From: Nitrosomonadales bacterium
GTDB taxonomy: Bacteria; Pseudomonadota; Gammaproteobacteria; Burkholderiales; Methylophilaceae
Assembly: GCA_024642775.1 (NCBI GenBank)
Contig: JAHEAL010000001.1
Coordinates: 8,130 to 72,129 of the forward strand
Length of the DNA stretch: 64,000 nucleotides
Direction of reading: 5' to 3'
Position numbers and translations under genes: made by a program. A model generated the notes under the pieces. The model worked only from the letters and a program-made list of their open reading frames with translations, ran no database searches and was not told the DNA's origin. Below are positions 48,007-59,619 of the stretch, piece after piece; positions within the stretch are counted from its first letter, which is position 1; every line of letters begins with the position of its first letter.

Positions 48007-48028
48007 AAAAACATTTAATAAAAATTTC

Positions 48029-48057
48029 TTGTAATGAGAATCATTCTCATTTAGAAT
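48029..48057 (+). promoter_or_regulatory. promoter of the TonB receptor overlapping the first Fur box
   Basis: TTGTAA (48029-48034), 17-base spacer, TAGAAT (48052-48057). The spacer is almost entirely the first Fur box, so bound Fur would exclude RNA polymerase. A second possible -35, TTGACT at about 48081, has no -10 before the start codon. Confidence 0.5.
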
Positions 48058-48073
48058 GAGAACCATTCTCATT
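48033..48073 (+). promoter_or_regulatory. two tandem Fur boxes
   Basis: AATGAGAATCATTCTCATT at 48033-48051 and AATGAGAACCATTCTCATT at 48055-48073 are 19-base near-perfect palindromes that match the Fur consensus GATAATGATAATCATTATC in its 7-1-7 pattern. They are 22 bases apart (two helical turns), a spacing that allows two Fur dimers on the same face. The downstream gene is a siderophore receptor, so iron repression is expected. Confidence 0.92.
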
Positions 48074-48099
48074 TAGATTATTGACTTAATATAAATCAA

Positions 48100-50175
48100 A
48101 TGCAAAAAAAATATTTAATTGGTTATGCAATTGTCCTAGCTTCTGTAAATCTTAAAGCAGAGGATTTGGGTCTTGCAGGTATTGATGTCACTGCTCCAAA
48201 AGGAGTATATAAGAGTAGCTATAGTTCTAGCGCTACTAAAACAAATACTAACATCATGGACCTACCTCAGACTATTACTATCATTAATCAGCAGCAATTA
48301 AATGATCAGCAAATAACAGACATGAGCAAGTCTGTTACTTACTCACCAGGTATTGATGTCGACCAAGGTGAGGGAAATCGCGATGCATTTATCATTAGGG
48401 GCAATAAAACATCTGCAGATCTTTATTTAGATGGAATTAAGGATGATGCCGAGTATTATCGCGACCTTTATAACATTGACCAGGTGGATATTCTTATGGG
48501 CGCTAACGGAATATTATTTGGAAAAGGTGGAAGTGGTGGTGTAATTAACAGAGTCAGTAAGCAAGCAACTTTTGATAATACAAATAATATGACCATCCAA
48601 CTGGGAAGTTTTGATTCTAAGAGAAGCACACTAGATGTTAATAGAAAAATCTCAGACCGTTTAGCAGCAAGGCTAAATGTCATGGCTGAAAAAGGAGATT
48701 CGTTTGTTCCTGGAGTGAATTATGAAAAACAAGGTATTAATCCGGTTTTTACTTTCTTGGTTGATGATCAAACTACTGTTCGTTTTGGGAGAGAGTTTTA
48801 TCATGATCAAAGAATAGGTTATCGAGGTGTTCCGTCAAAAAATGGAAGACCTTACAATGGAAACCGTTCTCAGTATTATGGCAACTCATCAATGAGCCCA
48901 AATGAAGTTACTGTTAATTCAACTTTTATTGCTCTTGAACATAACTTTTCAGACTACCTCAATTTAAAAAATACGACCAGATATACTGATTACGATAAGT
49001 ATTATTCCAATATTTATGCAAATAGTTCTGTGCAAAGTGATTCCGTTACATTAAGCGCCTATTATGACAACACTCAAAGACAAAACTTTTTTAATCAGAC
49101 GGATGTAACTTGGAACTTCGATACGGCTGATATTTCGCATACACTTTTGACAGGAATGGAAATTGGAACCCAGGATAATAGACGCTACCGTTTAACTGAT
49201 ACTGATCAAGTTGTAAGTATTCATAATCCAACTGGCTCAGCTTGGAATTATGGAACGTACAACCGCGATAAGAGAACAAATATCTCATATCGCTCAGTGT
49301 ATGCTCAGGATCAGATTAAATTTAACGACCAACACCAAATTGTCATTGGATTTAGGCATGATGATTATGAAACAGATTTTAATTTAGTCGCGGAAAACTC
49401 TGCTTTAGTTGGAGATAAGTTTAAGATTAATGACAGAATGATTTCAACGCGATTAGGGTATATCTACAATCCTAGTCCGGAGGTGAGTTATTACCTTTCT
49501 TACAGTAATTCTTTTCAACCAAGAAATGGCGATCAGCTGGATGCAATCTCTTCAAGTAATGCGAACGAAGATCCTGAAAAATTTATTAATTATGAAGTCG
49601 GGACTAAATGGCAAATTAATTCCAAATTATTTGCAACGGTTGCAATATATCAATTAAATCGAGAACGAATGCAAATTACCGACCCAAATGATTCATTAAA
49701 TAAAATCATTGTTGACGGACAGAGGTCAAGGGGTGTTGAAATTAGTATCAATGGACGTTTAACGGATAACTATTCGATCGTCGGTGGTTGGAGTTTCATA
49801 GATGCAGAAATTACTAAAGATCAAGGTTCAGGGTCCAGTCTAATTTCAGCAGGTACTTCCCTGGGTAATGTGGCAAAAAATAATTTTTCATTGTGGAATA
49901 AATATGAATTTAATTCTCACTGGTCCTTTGCTCTGGGTGCTATCGGTCGGGGAAATATGTATGCGGCAACACCAACATCATCTTCAAGCGTTAATCTTCC
50001 TGGCTGGGTTAGGTTTGATGCGGCAACTTATTTAAAGATCGATAACAAAACAAGACTTCAATTAAATATCGAAAATATCTTTGACAAAACCTATTACTCA
50101 TCTGCACATAATGTAAATAATATAATGGTCGGTATGCCCCTTAATGCTCGACTAACCCTTATGCATGACTTTTAA
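48100..50175 (+). CDS. TonB-dependent siderophore receptor
   Basis: 691 aa outer-membrane receptor. A signal peptide (about 1-20, MQKKYLIGYAIVLASVNLKA) precedes the plug domain (MDLPQTITIINQQQL, RGNKTSADLYLDGIKDD, ILMGANGILFGKGGSGGVINRVSK). A 22-strand barrel follows, with a C-terminal LNARLTLMHDF ending in Phe as needed for BAM recognition. The plug resembles TIGR01783-type receptors for ferric siderophores, of the Fiu/FhuE kind. No TonB, ExbB or siderophore biosynthesis gene is near, so it may use siderophores made by others. Expression should rise under iron shortage through the tandem Fur boxes just upstream. Confidence 0.93.
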   Translation: MQKKYLIGYAIVLASVNLKAEDLGLAGIDVTAPKGVYKSSYSSSATKTNTNIMDLPQTITIINQQQLNDQQITDMSKSVTYSPGIDVDQGEGNRDAFIIRGNKTSADLYLDGIKDDAEYYRDLYNIDQVDILMGANGILFGKGGSGGVINRVSKQATFDNTNNMTIQLGSFDSKRSTLDVNRKISDRLAARLNVMAEKGDSFVPGVNYEKQGINPVFTFLVDDQTTVRFGREFYHDQRIGYRGVPSKNGRPYNGNRSQYYGNSSMSPNEVTVNSTFIALEHNFSDYLNLKNTTRYTDYDKYYSNIYANSSVQSDSVTLSAYYDNTQRQNFFNQTDVTWNFDTADISHTLLTGMEIGTQDNRRYRLTDTDQVVSIHNPTGSAWNYGTYNRDKRTNISYRSVYAQDQIKFNDQHQIVIGFRHDDYETDFNLVAENSALVGDKFKINDRMISTRLGYIYNPSPEVSYYLSYSNSFQPRNGDQLDAISSSNANEDPEKFINYEVGTKWQINSKLFATVAIYQLNRERMQITDPNDSLNKIIVDGQRSRGVEISINGRLTDNYSIVGGWSFIDAEITKDQGSGSSLISAGTSLGNVAKNNFSLWNKYEFNSHWSFALGAIGRGNMYAATPTSSSSVNLPGWVRFDAATYLKIDNKTRLQLNIENIFDKTYYSSAHNVNNIMVGMPLNARLTLMHDF

Positions 50176-51038
50176 GATATTGAGATATTCATAACTTTTG
50201 GTATGTCTTTGGATTCCCAATTCTGGATTGCATGTTTTATTAACTCATCATAACTGAGCTTTTGACTTGGTAAAGTTTGATTCAGTAAAGTGAGAATTTT
50301 AATCATGTTTTTCAACCTATTTTCTTTTTTCACAGGGGTTGCGTCTTCACTTTTGCTGATTTTTTTAGAATCAATAACCAAGACAGGGTGGTGAAAATAA
50401 TCTAATTCAGGAAGGTTTAATAATTTTTGAATAAATCTTTGTTGAAGCGTTGAATATAATAAATCTGAACCGCGAGTAACATTTGTTACCCCTTGAAGAA
50501 AATCATCAATTACACAACAAAATTGGTAGGCAAAAGAATCTTTCCTTTTAATTATAAAGTCATAAATTTCTTCGTCATTAATTTGAGTTTCACCAAAATT
50601 AAGATCGTAAAATTTTTTTGACATATTCATAGATCGAACTCTAGTGGAGCCAGAGTTATGATCTAAATCTCTGCAAATTCCGTCATATATATTTCCTAGT
50701 TTTGATTGCGGTAGTGATTGAATTCTCTTTCGGTTACATTTGCATAAATATAATAATGACTTAGGTATTTTATTTAGATATGATTCATAATCTTTGATGT
50801 GTTCACTTTGATGATATATCTCATCAGGAAATAAACCATAAGCTTTAAGTTGATTAATAATTTCAATTGTATTTTGAGGTTTCGACCTTTCTTCATCGAT
50901 ATCATCAATTCTTAATTTCCATAACCCATTTTTATTTTTTGCATCTAAATAACTAACCGTAGCTGATAACAAAGAACCAAAATGAAGCAAGCCTGATGGG
51001 CTCGGTGCAAATCTACCGATATATCTTTCTTTAGTCAT
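50172..51038 (-). CDS. gluQ: glutamyl-Q tRNA(Asp) synthetase
   Basis: 288 aa, a GluRS-like catalytic core without the anticodon-binding domain. GRFAPSPSGLLHFGSL contains the HIGH-type signature (HFGS, as in GluQ), KKISKSEDA the KMSKS-type one. A zinc site is suggested by LCKCNRK followed by YDGICRDL. It attaches glutamate to queuosine at position 34 of tRNA-Asp. It overlaps the receptor gene by four bases at its 3' end and the DUF3301 gene by four at its start. Confidence 0.94.
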   Translation of the reverse strand: MTKERYIGRFAPSPSGLLHFGSLLSATVSYLDAKNKNGLWKLRIDDIDEERSKPQNTIEIINQLKAYGLFPDEIYHQSEHIKDYESYLNKIPKSLLYLCKCNRKRIQSLPQSKLGNIYDGICRDLDHNSGSTRVRSMNMSKKFYDLNFGETQINDEEIYDFIIKRKDSFAYQFCCVIDDFLQGVTNVTRGSDLLYSTLQQRFIQKLLNLPELDYFHHPVLVIDSKKISKSEDATPVKKENRLKNMIKILTLLNQTLPSQKLSYDELIKHAIQNWESKDIPKVMNISIS

Positions 51039-51337
51039 TCGCTATAAGGTTCAATATACCAATCTGACATTTGTGAGCCATTCATCACCAGATAGCATTG
51101 AAGGCGTTTTTCACTGAAGGGAGATGCGTAAAAATGATATTTCCTTTGTATGGAGTAGGGATATTTTACTCCTCGAATAATTTTCATTTTTGCGCAAAAA
51201 ATTGAGTCGTCTAGAAACTGTAAATTAAAACTATCAACTAACTTTTTGGCATAAGCTTTGGCTTTTTCACGCTTTGCTAAATTGTCAATGAAGTATCCCA
51301 AAATCACCAGTAGGATAAGAATAAAGATGGTGTTCAT
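51035..51337 (-). CDS. DUF3301 small membrane-anchored protein
   Basis: 100 aa. One N-terminal membrane helix (residues 3-17, TIFILILLVILGYFI) is followed by a basic stretch (KREKAKAYAKKL) and a small domain with the family features: FLDDSIFCAKMK, a central YSIQRKYHFYAS and the closing LVMNGSQMSDWYIEPY. DUF3301 has no known function; it often stands beside gluQ or unrelated housekeeping genes in Beta- and Gammaproteobacteria. It overlaps gluQ by four bases and is divergent from amt. Confidence 0.82.
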   Translation of the reverse strand: MNTIFILILLVILGYFIDNLAKREKAKAYAKKLVDSFNLQFLDDSIFCAKMKIIRGVKYPYSIQRKYHFYASPFSEKRLQCYLVMNGSQMSDWYIEPYSE

Positions 51338-51474
51338 ATCTGCACCAAAATAAAGCTAAAACTGTGTTTTTCTGCTCTAATATGGAGCATATATATAATT
51401 TTTTCTGTCATGATATCTTATATTACTAGAATTTTAATGTACGATAGCTAGAAATTTAATTTTGGGAATTGTTC

Positions 51475-52671
51475 ATGGAAAATTTAGTTAATCAAAGCAA
51501 TGTACTTTTTGTCCTTCTGGGTGCAATTATGGTACTGGCAATGCATGCAGGATTTGCCTTTCTTGAGGTGGGTACAGTTAGAGAAAAAAATCAAGTCAAT
51601 GCGCTTGCAAAAATTATCGCTGATTTTTCAATATCAACCATAGCTTACTTCTTTATCGGTTATTCTTTAGCTTATGGAATGAATTTCTTTGACTCAGCCA
51701 CAGTCATATCTGAAAAGAGTGCGTTTGAGCTCGTCAAATTCTTTTTTCTCTTAACTTTTGCTGCCGCTATTCCTGCAATTATTTCCGGGGGTATTGCCGA
51801 GAGAGCATGTTTCAAGCCACAACTAATCGCCTCTTTTGTTATTGTAGGCTTTATCTATCCAACTTTTGAAGGAATTGTTTGGAATGGTAATTTTTCTATT
51901 CAGTCGGTTTTTGAAAATTTATTTGGACATGAATTTCATGATTTTGCAGGGTCAATAGTTGTTCATGGGTTTGGTGGATGGTTGGCTTTATCTGCTGTTC
52001 TTATTTTAGGCTCAAGATATGGCCGCTACAAGAAAGATGGGTCATTAGTTGCTTTTCCTCCGTCAAGCATTCCATTTCTTGCACTTGGTTCATGGATTTT
52101 AGCTGTTGGTTGGTTTGGTTTTAATGTGATGTCTGCCCAAGAATTAAGTGGTGTATCAGGTTTGGTCGCTGTTAATTCTTTGATGGCTATGGTCGGAGGT
52201 ACTTTAGCGTCTCTGTTGGTTGGTAGAAATGATCCAGGTTTCTTATATAACGGACCGCTTGCAGGACTCGTGGCAGTATGTGCAGGATCAGATTTATTCC
52301 ATCCTATCGGAGCCCTGATTGTCGGTTCAGTTGCTGGAGCTTTATTCGTTATGACTTTTAATATGACTCAAAATAAATGGAAAATTGATGATGTCCTAGG
52401 TGTGTGGCCTCTTCATGGTTTATGTGGTTTATGGGGTGGTATTGCCGCAGGGATTTTTGGACTAGAGATGTTTGGTGGTTTGGGCGGTGTTTCATTCCTG
52501 GGTCAATTAACAGGGTCAGTATTGGGTATCTCGTTTGCTTTTATTCTAGGCTTTGTAACTTACAAAATAATTAATATTTTCTCTCCAATTAGGCTGAGTC
52601 AAGAAGAGGAATATAACGGTGCTGATATTTCAATTCATAAAATTACAGCTACACCCAATATAGATCGATAA
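51475..52671 (+). CDS. amt: ammonium transporter
   Basis: 398 aa from the ATG at 51475; an in-frame TTG six bases upstream is less likely. It is a polytopic inner-membrane Amt/Mep channel with about 11 helices. Conserved pore features include the twin histidines in SIVVHGFGGWLAL and VWPLHGLCGLWGG, plus GGIAERACF and FNVMSAQELSG. No signal-peptide helix precedes the first membrane segment. glnK, its usual partner, is not adjacent. The 131-base upstream spacer holds a TGCTC/GAGCA hairpin at 51373-51389 of unknown meaning. Confidence 0.95.
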   Translation: MENLVNQSNVLFVLLGAIMVLAMHAGFAFLEVGTVREKNQVNALAKIIADFSISTIAYFFIGYSLAYGMNFFDSATVISEKSAFELVKFFFLLTFAAAIPAIISGGIAERACFKPQLIASFVIVGFIYPTFEGIVWNGNFSIQSVFENLFGHEFHDFAGSIVVHGFGGWLALSAVLILGSRYGRYKKDGSLVAFPPSSIPFLALGSWILAVGWFGFNVMSAQELSGVSGLVAVNSLMAMVGGTLASLLVGRNDPGFLYNGPLAGLVAVCAGSDLFHPIGALIVGSVAGALFVMTFNMTQNKWKIDDVLGVWPLHGLCGLWGGIAAGIFGLEMFGGLGGVSFLGQLTGSVLGISFAFILGFVTYKIINIFSPIRLSQEEEYNGADISIHKITATPNIDR

Positions 52672-52681
52672 ATTAATCTCA

Positions 52682-52690
52682 TGCTAAAAT
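52682..52690 (+). promoter_or_regulatory. extended -10 promoter of ispD, probably leaderless
   Basis: TG-C-TAAAAT (-10 box 52685-52690) is followed by CTCCGC and the ispD ATG at 52697. No Shine-Dalgarno sequence is present. It begins 11 bases after the amt stop. Confidence 0.5.
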
Positions 52691-52696
52691 CTCCGC

Positions 52697-53356
52697 ATGA
52701 GTAATATTTATGTCATCATTCCCTCTTCAGGAGAGGGTAGTCGTTTCGGATCCTCAGGTCCGAAACAACTTCATATACTCAATGATGAACCTATCCTAAT
52801 CAAAACGCATAACATTTTTAATATTCCTGAAATTACAGCTATTTTTATTTCCGTTAATCAAACAATCAAAAAAAATATAACTGACTTGAAATTACGATTC
52901 AATTCAAAATCTGAAATTTTAGAAACCGGTGGAAATAGTCGTTCCGAGACAGTACTTAAAACATTGATACATGTCAGTTCGTTTGCAAAACCTGATGACT
53001 GGATTATTGTTCACGATGCAGTAAGACCTTTCCTAGATCAAGACACCTTAAAAAAATTCATTAAGACGATAGAAGCTACTGAATTTGGTGGGATAATGGG
53101 CTTTCCAGTTGTTGAAACCGTTAAGTTGGTTGACAACAATTTAAGAGTTTCGGAAACAATTGATCGAACCAAAGTTTGGCTAGCTCAAACACCTCAGATG
53201 TTTCCTTTTCATCTTTTAAAAAAAGCATTGCAAGAATTTAAAGGCATACCAACTGATGAATGCCAAGCAATAGAAGCTCTTGGTTATAAGCCTACTATTT
53301 TTATGGGTGATGCGAAAAATATAAAAATTACTTATCAAAAGGATCTATCCATATAG
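52697..53356 (+). CDS. ispD: 2-C-methyl-D-erythritol 4-phosphate cytidylyltransferase
   Basis: 219 aa. It attaches CMP to methylerythritol phosphate in the MEP isoprenoid pathway. The N-terminal loop reads [17 protein letters not shown], a slightly unusual form of AAGxGxRMGxxxPKQ, and [29 protein letters not shown] and [11 protein letters not shown] complete the family pattern. It is followed by ispF after 11 bases, the usual pair. Confidence 0.95.
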   Translation: MSNIYVIIPSSGEGSRFGSSGPKQLHILNDEPILIKTHNIFNIPEITAIFISVNQTIKKNITDLKLRFNSKSEILETGGNSRSETVLKTLIHVSSFAKPDDWIIVHDAVRPFLDQDTLKKFIKTIEATEFGGIMGFPVVETVKLVDNNLRVSETIDRTKVWLAQTPQMFPFHLLKKALQEFKGIPTDECQAIEALGYKPTIFMGDAKNIKITYQKDLSI

Positions 53357-53367
53357 AAAAGAATATT

Positions 53368-53827
53368 ATGAAAATAGGACATGGATTTGATGTACACAGA
53401 TTGGTTAAAGGTCGTGATTGCATAATTGGCGGAGTAAAAATACCTTATCATTTGGGGCTGGATGGTCATTCTGATGCTGATGTTTTAATTCATGCTGTTT
53501 GTGATGCATTAATTGGTGCTATGGGTCTTGGCGATATAGGTCATTTCTTCCCTGACAATGATCCAAAGTATAAAAATATTAATTCTCGAGATTTGTTGTC
53601 CCAAGTCAATAAGTTTTTGCATGAAGAAAAATTTGAGATCATTAATATTGACGCTACGATTATTTGTGAAGAACCTAAAATATTTCCTCATATAGAAGCA
53701 ATGAAAAAAAATCTCTCACAAGATCTAAATTGCGAATCATCTCTAATTAATATTAAAGCTACCACAACAGAAAAAATGGGTTCCATAGGCAGAGGTGAGG
53801 GCATTGCTGCTGAGGTTGTTTGTCTGA

Positions 53828-53841
<14 letters not shown>
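53368..53841 (+). CDS. ispF: 2-C-methyl-D-erythritol 2,4-cyclodiphosphate synthase
   Basis: 157 aa. It cyclises CDP-ME 2-phosphate, two steps after Isp[12 protein letters not shown] (zinc Asp-x-His), [33 protein letters not shown] and the C-terminal [17 protein letters not shown] are the conserved blocks. Its last 14 bases overlap the end of the convergent Smr-domain gene. Confidence 0.97.
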
Positions 53842-55322
<1,481 letters not shown>

Positions 55323-55390
55323 TCATTTTAAATCAGTATATTTTTTACGGCAAATATTTATCGCTTTGGTTCCGAAAAGCTTGACCAAAC

Positions 55391-55399
55391 TGATATAAT
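55391..55399 (+). promoter_or_regulatory. extended -10 promoter of ftsK
   Basis: TG-A-TATAAT (-10 box 55394-55399), 29 bases before the TTG start of ftsK. AAAAGG at 55415-55420 gives a conventional leader and ribosome site. Confidence 0.5.
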
Positions 55400-55428
55400 T
55401 TTTAAAGAATTATAAAAAGGTAGATATT

Positions 55429-57732
55429 TTGTTTTTTAGCAAAAAAGATAAGAAAAAAAATAGTGAGTTACTAGGTCAGGCATTAATTGAAAAGAAGACT
55501 TTTGATCGAATTCTTAGAGAAGTTTTTTTCTTACTTCTGCTTTTTAGTGGAGCATATTTAACACTCGTTCTTGCTAGCTATAGCCCACTTGATCAATCAT
55601 GGTCCCACACCGCTCAAACTCAAGAAAGAATTTTAAATTTAGGGGGTTCTTTAGGGGCACTCTTATCTGATATTTTAATCTACTTACTTGGTCTTTCTTC
55701 ATGGTGGCTTGTTTTTTTACTATTTTATTCGATTAACCTAATTTACAAAAAAATAGAAAATGAAGACAAGGTTAGAAGAGTACTTTGGGTAAATTATTTT
55801 GGTTTTGTTTTATTTGTATTATCCTCCGCAGCAATTGAGGCGGGTCATATAATTAATCTGCCCGCATCTTTTGCATCAACTCAAGGTGGATTAATGGGGG
55901 ATTTATTAAATAATTTTTTAATATCAAATATTGGTTATATTGGCTCATTACTTTTGCTAACGGTTTTATTTGCATCAGGATTAAGTCTTTTCACTGGATG
56001 GTCATGGTTAATTATTTGTGAAAATATTGGAACTTATTTTTTAAATTTTTTTAATTTTGTTCAAAGAGTAGTTATCAATTATATCGACACTCGTGCAGGG
56101 AAAAAATTTGAGCAAGAAAGAATTAAATATGTCGAAAATGAAAGAAAAAAATTAGAAGATAGAAATCCTGTTGAAATAGTAGTTCCAAAAAATAATATTA
56201 AAGAAAGTTTGCGAGTAAAAAAAGAAAAACAAACCAGCTTATTTACCGAAATAGGAGACGAAGGCGAGCTCCCTCCATTGCATTTATTAGATCAACCCTC
56301 CAAAACAACAGAGCAACAATCTCCAGAAACGATTGAATTTATCTCGAGACTCATTGAAAAAAAACTTCTAGATTTTGGTATTGAAGCTAAGGTAATTTCA
56401 GCACAACCAGGGCCAGTCATAACTCGTTATGAATTGGAGCCCTCAGCAGGCGTAAAGGGTAGTCAAGTTACAAACCTCTCAAAAGATCTAGCTAGATCCC
56501 TATCTGTTACTAGCGTCAGAGTGGTTGAGACTATTCCTGGGAAAACATATATGGGTCTAGAAATTCCAAACACCAAAAGACAGATTGTTTTTTTATCAGA
56601 AATTATGAGTTCCAAAACGTTTGCGGATACTTTATCACTAACTACAATTGCGTTAGGAAAAGATATTTCTGGCAAACCTATAGTTGCTGATTTAGCAAAA
56701 ATGCCTCATGTCTTAATTGCTGGAACAACTGGGTCAGGAAAATCGGTTGCAATCAACGCTTTAATACTAAGTCTTCTTTACAAAGCAAAAGCGAATGAAG
56801 TTAAATTAATAATGATTGATCCCAAAATGCTTGAGTTATCTGTTTATCAAGATATCCCGCATTTGCTCACACCAGTTGTAACTGATATGCGTGAGGCTGG
56901 GCATGCACTAAATTGGTCTGTTAAAGAGATGGATAGAAGATATAAGCTTATGTCTGAATTTGGAGTGAGGAACGTTGCCGGGTTTAACGATAAATTAAGA
57001 TCCTCCAAAAAATCAGATAAACCGTTAACAAATCCTTTCTCATTGGATCCAGAAAATCCAGAAATTTTAGATGAACTTCCCTTGATCATTATTGTGATTG
57101 ATGAACTAGCAGATTTAATGATGGTTGTTGGAAAAAAAGCTGAACAGTTAATTGCTCGTATTGCACAAAAAGCTAGAGCTGCAGGTATCCATTTGGTTTT
57201 GGCCACACAACGACCATCAGTAGATGTAATAACCGGCCTAATAAAAGCAAACGTGCCTGTAAGAATTGCATTTCAAGTTTCAAGTCGCGTAGACTCGAGG
57301 ACAATTTTAGATCAGATGGGCGCTGAAAATCTTTTAGGTCAAGGGGATATGCTCTATCTTCCTGCAGGAACTGGATACCCTTCAAGAGTTCATGGGGCTT
57401 TTGTTTCTGATCAAGAGGTACATAAAGTGGTTAGTTATTTAAAACAACAGGGTACCCCTAACTACATAGAAGACATAATTAATTCTAATGAAGGTACAGA
57501 TAATCAGATCGACGGAGAGTTAAACTCAAGCGGAGAAAAAGATCCATTATATGATCAGGCTGTTCAAATAGTATTAGATTCTAAAAAACCATCCATTTCA
57601 TTTGTTCAAAGAAACCTTCGAATTGGTTACAATAGGGCTGCCCGAATTATTGAAGATATGGAGAGAGCAGGTCTAGTTTCACCAATGCAAAGCAATGGAA
57701 ATAGAGAAATTATTCAGCCAAATTCCGAGTGA
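55429..57732 (+). CDS. ftsK: DNA translocase FtsK
   Basis: 767 aa. It starts at TTG 55429, eight bases after AAAAGG; the next in-frame Met is far inside the membrane domain. Four membrane segments occupy about residues 30-190 and anchor it at the septum. A linker of about 80 residues leads to the motor: [12 protein letters not shown], Walker [14 protein letters not shown], Walker [15 protein letters not shown], and [13 protein letters not shown]. The C-terminal winged-helix gamma domain (about 700-760, [20 protein letters not shown]) reads KOPS sites. It segregates chromosome termini with XerCD. Its stop overlaps lolA. Confidence 0.96.
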   Translation: MFFSKKDKKKNSELLGQALIEKKTFDRILREVFFLLLLFSGAYLTLVLASYSPLDQSWSHTAQTQERILNLGGSLGALLSDILIYLLGLSSWWLVFLLFYSINLIYKKIENEDKVRRVLWVNYFGFVLFVLSSAAIEAGHIINLPASFASTQGGLMGDLLNNFLISNIGYIGSLLLLTVLFASGLSLFTGWSWLIICENIGTYFLNFFNFVQRVVINYIDTRAGKKFEQERIKYVENERKKLEDRNPVEIVVPKNNIKESLRVKKEKQTSLFTEIGDEGELPPLHLLDQPSKTTEQQSPETIEFISRLIEKKLLDFGIEAKVISAQPGPVITRYELEPSAGVKGSQVTNLSKDLARSLSVTSVRVVETIPGKTYMGLEIPNTKRQIVFLSEIMSSKTFADTLSLTTIALGKDISGKPIVADLAKMPHVLIAGTTGSGKSVAINALILSLLYKAKANEVKLIMIDPKMLELSVYQDIPHLLTPVVTDMREAGHALNWSVKEMDRRYKLMSEFGVRNVAGFNDKLRSSKKSDKPLTNPFSLDPENPEILDELPLIIIVIDELADLMMVVGKKAEQLIARIAQKARAAGIHLVLATQRPSVDVITGLIKANVPVRIAFQVSSRVDSRTILDQMGAENLLGQGDMLYLPAGTGYPSRVHGAFVSDQEVHKVVSYLKQQGTPNYIEDIINSNEGTDNQIDGELNSSGEKDPLYDQAVQIVLDSKKPSISFVQRNLRIGYNRAARIIEDMERAGLVSPMQSNGNREIIQPNSE

Positions 57733-58334
57733 AATTATTCTTATCAATTCTTTTTTTAGTTAACCCCATTTTTTTATGGGCTAATCCAGCATTGGAATTA
57801 AAAGTAATTCTTGATGGAATGAAAAACTTTAAAGCTAACTTTGAACAAAGTGTTTTTGATGAAAGTGGTCAGCTCCTCGAAGAAACTGAGGGGTTAGTTA
57901 CCTTTAAGATGCCAAATTACTTCAAGTGGCTTTACAAGAAACCACATAAAAATCAAATTATAAGTGATGGTCAAGAAATATACATTTATGATCCAGATTT
58001 AGCTCAAGTTATTATCTCGAAAATAAATTTAAATGATGGTAATAATCCAGCTGTCATTTTTATGGAAAAAAATATTGAATCTTCATTTAATGTAAACTTA
58101 ATTACTGTTGATGATGACATTTGGTATCGATGCACTCCTAAGTCAGATAAAACTGGCTATGAAAATATTGATTTATTATTTAATGATAATAGAACTTTAA
58201 AATCCATGCTGGTAACTGACTTTTTAAAAAATAAAATCATAATTAATTTCGATTTTATCGAAAACAATTTAAAAATTGATGATGCATTTTTTATGTTTAA
58301 TTTTCCTGAAAATGTAGAGGTGATTAAAAATTAA
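57729..58334 (+). CDS. lolA: outer-membrane lipoprotein carrier LolA
   Basis: 201 aa, starting at GTG 57729 which overlaps the ftsK stop (GTGA). The signal peptide is residues 1-18 ([18 protein letters not shown]). The mature part opens [27 protein letters not shown] and has [23 protein letters not shown], the usual LolA core. It ferries lipoproteins across the periplasm. The ftsK-lolA-rarA-serS order is widely conserved. Confidence 0.94.
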   Translation: MKLFLSILFLVNPIFLWANPALELKVILDGMKNFKANFEQSVFDESGQLLEETEGLVTFKMPNYFKWLYKKPHKNQIISDGQEIYIYDPDLAQVIISKINLNDGNNPAVIFMEKNIESSFNVNLITVDDDIWYRCTPKSDKTGYENIDLLFNDNRTLKSMLVTDFLKNKIIINFDFIENNLKIDDAFFMFNFPENVEVIKN

Positions 58335-58335
58335 A

Positions 58336-59619
58336 ATGGATATATCAATTAAACCACTTGCAGATTTATTGAGACCTAAAAGTATTGATGAAGTTTATGG
58401 GCAACAGCATCTTCTAGGAGAAGGCTGCCCTATAAGAAACGCTGTTAAACAACAAAAATTGCCATCAATTATTTTATGGGGACCTCCTGGTGTTGGGAAA
58501 ACCTCTATTGCAAATGCTATAGCCCTTTCGGTTGATTATCAATTTATTTCCTTATCAGCAGTTTTATCCGGAGTAAAAGATATTCGTGAAGCAGTTGAAA
58601 AAGCACAGTTTAGCCTTCAGCAAAACAACAAAAAAACTATTTTATTTATCGATGAGGTACATCGTTTTAATAAAAGTCAACAAGATGCTTTCTTGCCTCA
58701 TGTTGAAAATGGCTTGTTTACATTTATTGGAGCGACCACAGAAAATCCATCTTTTGAGGTAAATTCAGCACTTTTAAGTCGATGCCAAGTTTATACCTTA
58801 ACGTCTCTAAATGATGATGCATTAAATCAAATTTTAAACAAAGCAATTGAAATGAATCAGAAAATTTTACTTAATAATGATTCTAAAAAATTCTTGATTG
58901 AATATGCAAATGGAGATGCGAGGAAACTTCTGAATATAGTCGAGGTTATATCATTTTCAATTGGTGATAAGGATAATGTAGATATTAATTTTTTAAAAAA
59001 AATTATTTCTTCATCTATTCGCAGATTCGATAAAGGGGGGGAGCAATTTTATGATCAAATATCAGCCCTTCATAAATCTGTTAGAGGATCAGATCCAAAT
59101 GCTTCATTATATTGGCTTCATAGAATGTTGGATGGTGGAGCTGACCCACTATATCTTGCAAGGAGGATTGTTAGAATTGCAATTGAAGATATCGGTCTAG
59201 CAGATTTAAAAGCTCAAACAGTCGCCTTAGAGGCTTATCAAATTTTTGAGAGACTTGGCACTCCAGAGGGGGAGCTCGCTTTATCAAATGCAGTTATCTA
59301 TCTTGCTGTTGCTCCGAAAAGTAATTCAGCATACAAAGCCTTTAATCATATTAAATCCTATATAAGTGAAGGCAAAAATTATGATGTACCAATGCATTTA
59401 AGAAACGCTCCCACAAAACTTATGAAAGACTTAAATTATGGAAAAGAATACCGTTATGCCCATGATGAACCACATGCATTTGCTGCTGGGGAAAAATATT
59501 TCCCTGATGAGCTAGATCCTATACAATTCTACAATCCTTCAGACAGGGGTCTGGAAATTAAAATTAATGAAAAATTAAATTTTTTAAGAGAGCTTAATAA
59601 GAAAAGTGATAAACAATGA
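58336..59619 (+). CDS. rarA: replication-associated recombination protein A (RarA/MgsA)
   Basis: 427 aa AAA+ clamp-loader-like ATPase. [20 protein letters not shown] is the N-terminal signature, with Walker [13 protein letters not shown] (about 48-57), Walker [17 protein letters not shown], the [18 protein letters not shown] sensor and the C-terminal tetramerisation domain ([25 protein letters not shown]). It acts at stalled replication forks. It starts one base after lolA and overlaps serS by four. Confidence 0.95.
   Translation: MDISIKPLADLLRPKSIDEVYGQQHLLGEGCPIRNAVKQQKLPSIILWGPPGVGKTSIANAIALSVDYQFISLSAVLSGVKDIREAVEKAQFSLQQNNKKTILFIDEVHRFNKSQQDAFLPHVENGLFTFIGATTENPSFEVNSALLSRCQVYTLTSLNDDALNQILNKAIEMNQKILLNNDSKKFLIEYANGDARKLLNIVEVISFSIGDKDNVDINFLKKIISSSIRRFDKGGEQFYDQISALHKSVRGSDPNASLYWLHRMLDGGADPLYLARRIVRIAIEDIGLADLKAQTVALEAYQIFERLGTPEGELALSNAVIYLAVAPKSNSAYKAFNHIKSYISEGKNYDVPMHLRNAPTKLMKDLNYGKEYRYAHDEPHAFAAGEKYFPDELDPIQFYNPSDRGLEIKINEKLNFLRELNKKSDKQ

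Noticed and set aside
47991-48014. Eight-codon extension of hslO to the ATG at 48014
   Set aside because: A TATAAT box lies within it and family alignment begins at MSKDKISRF.
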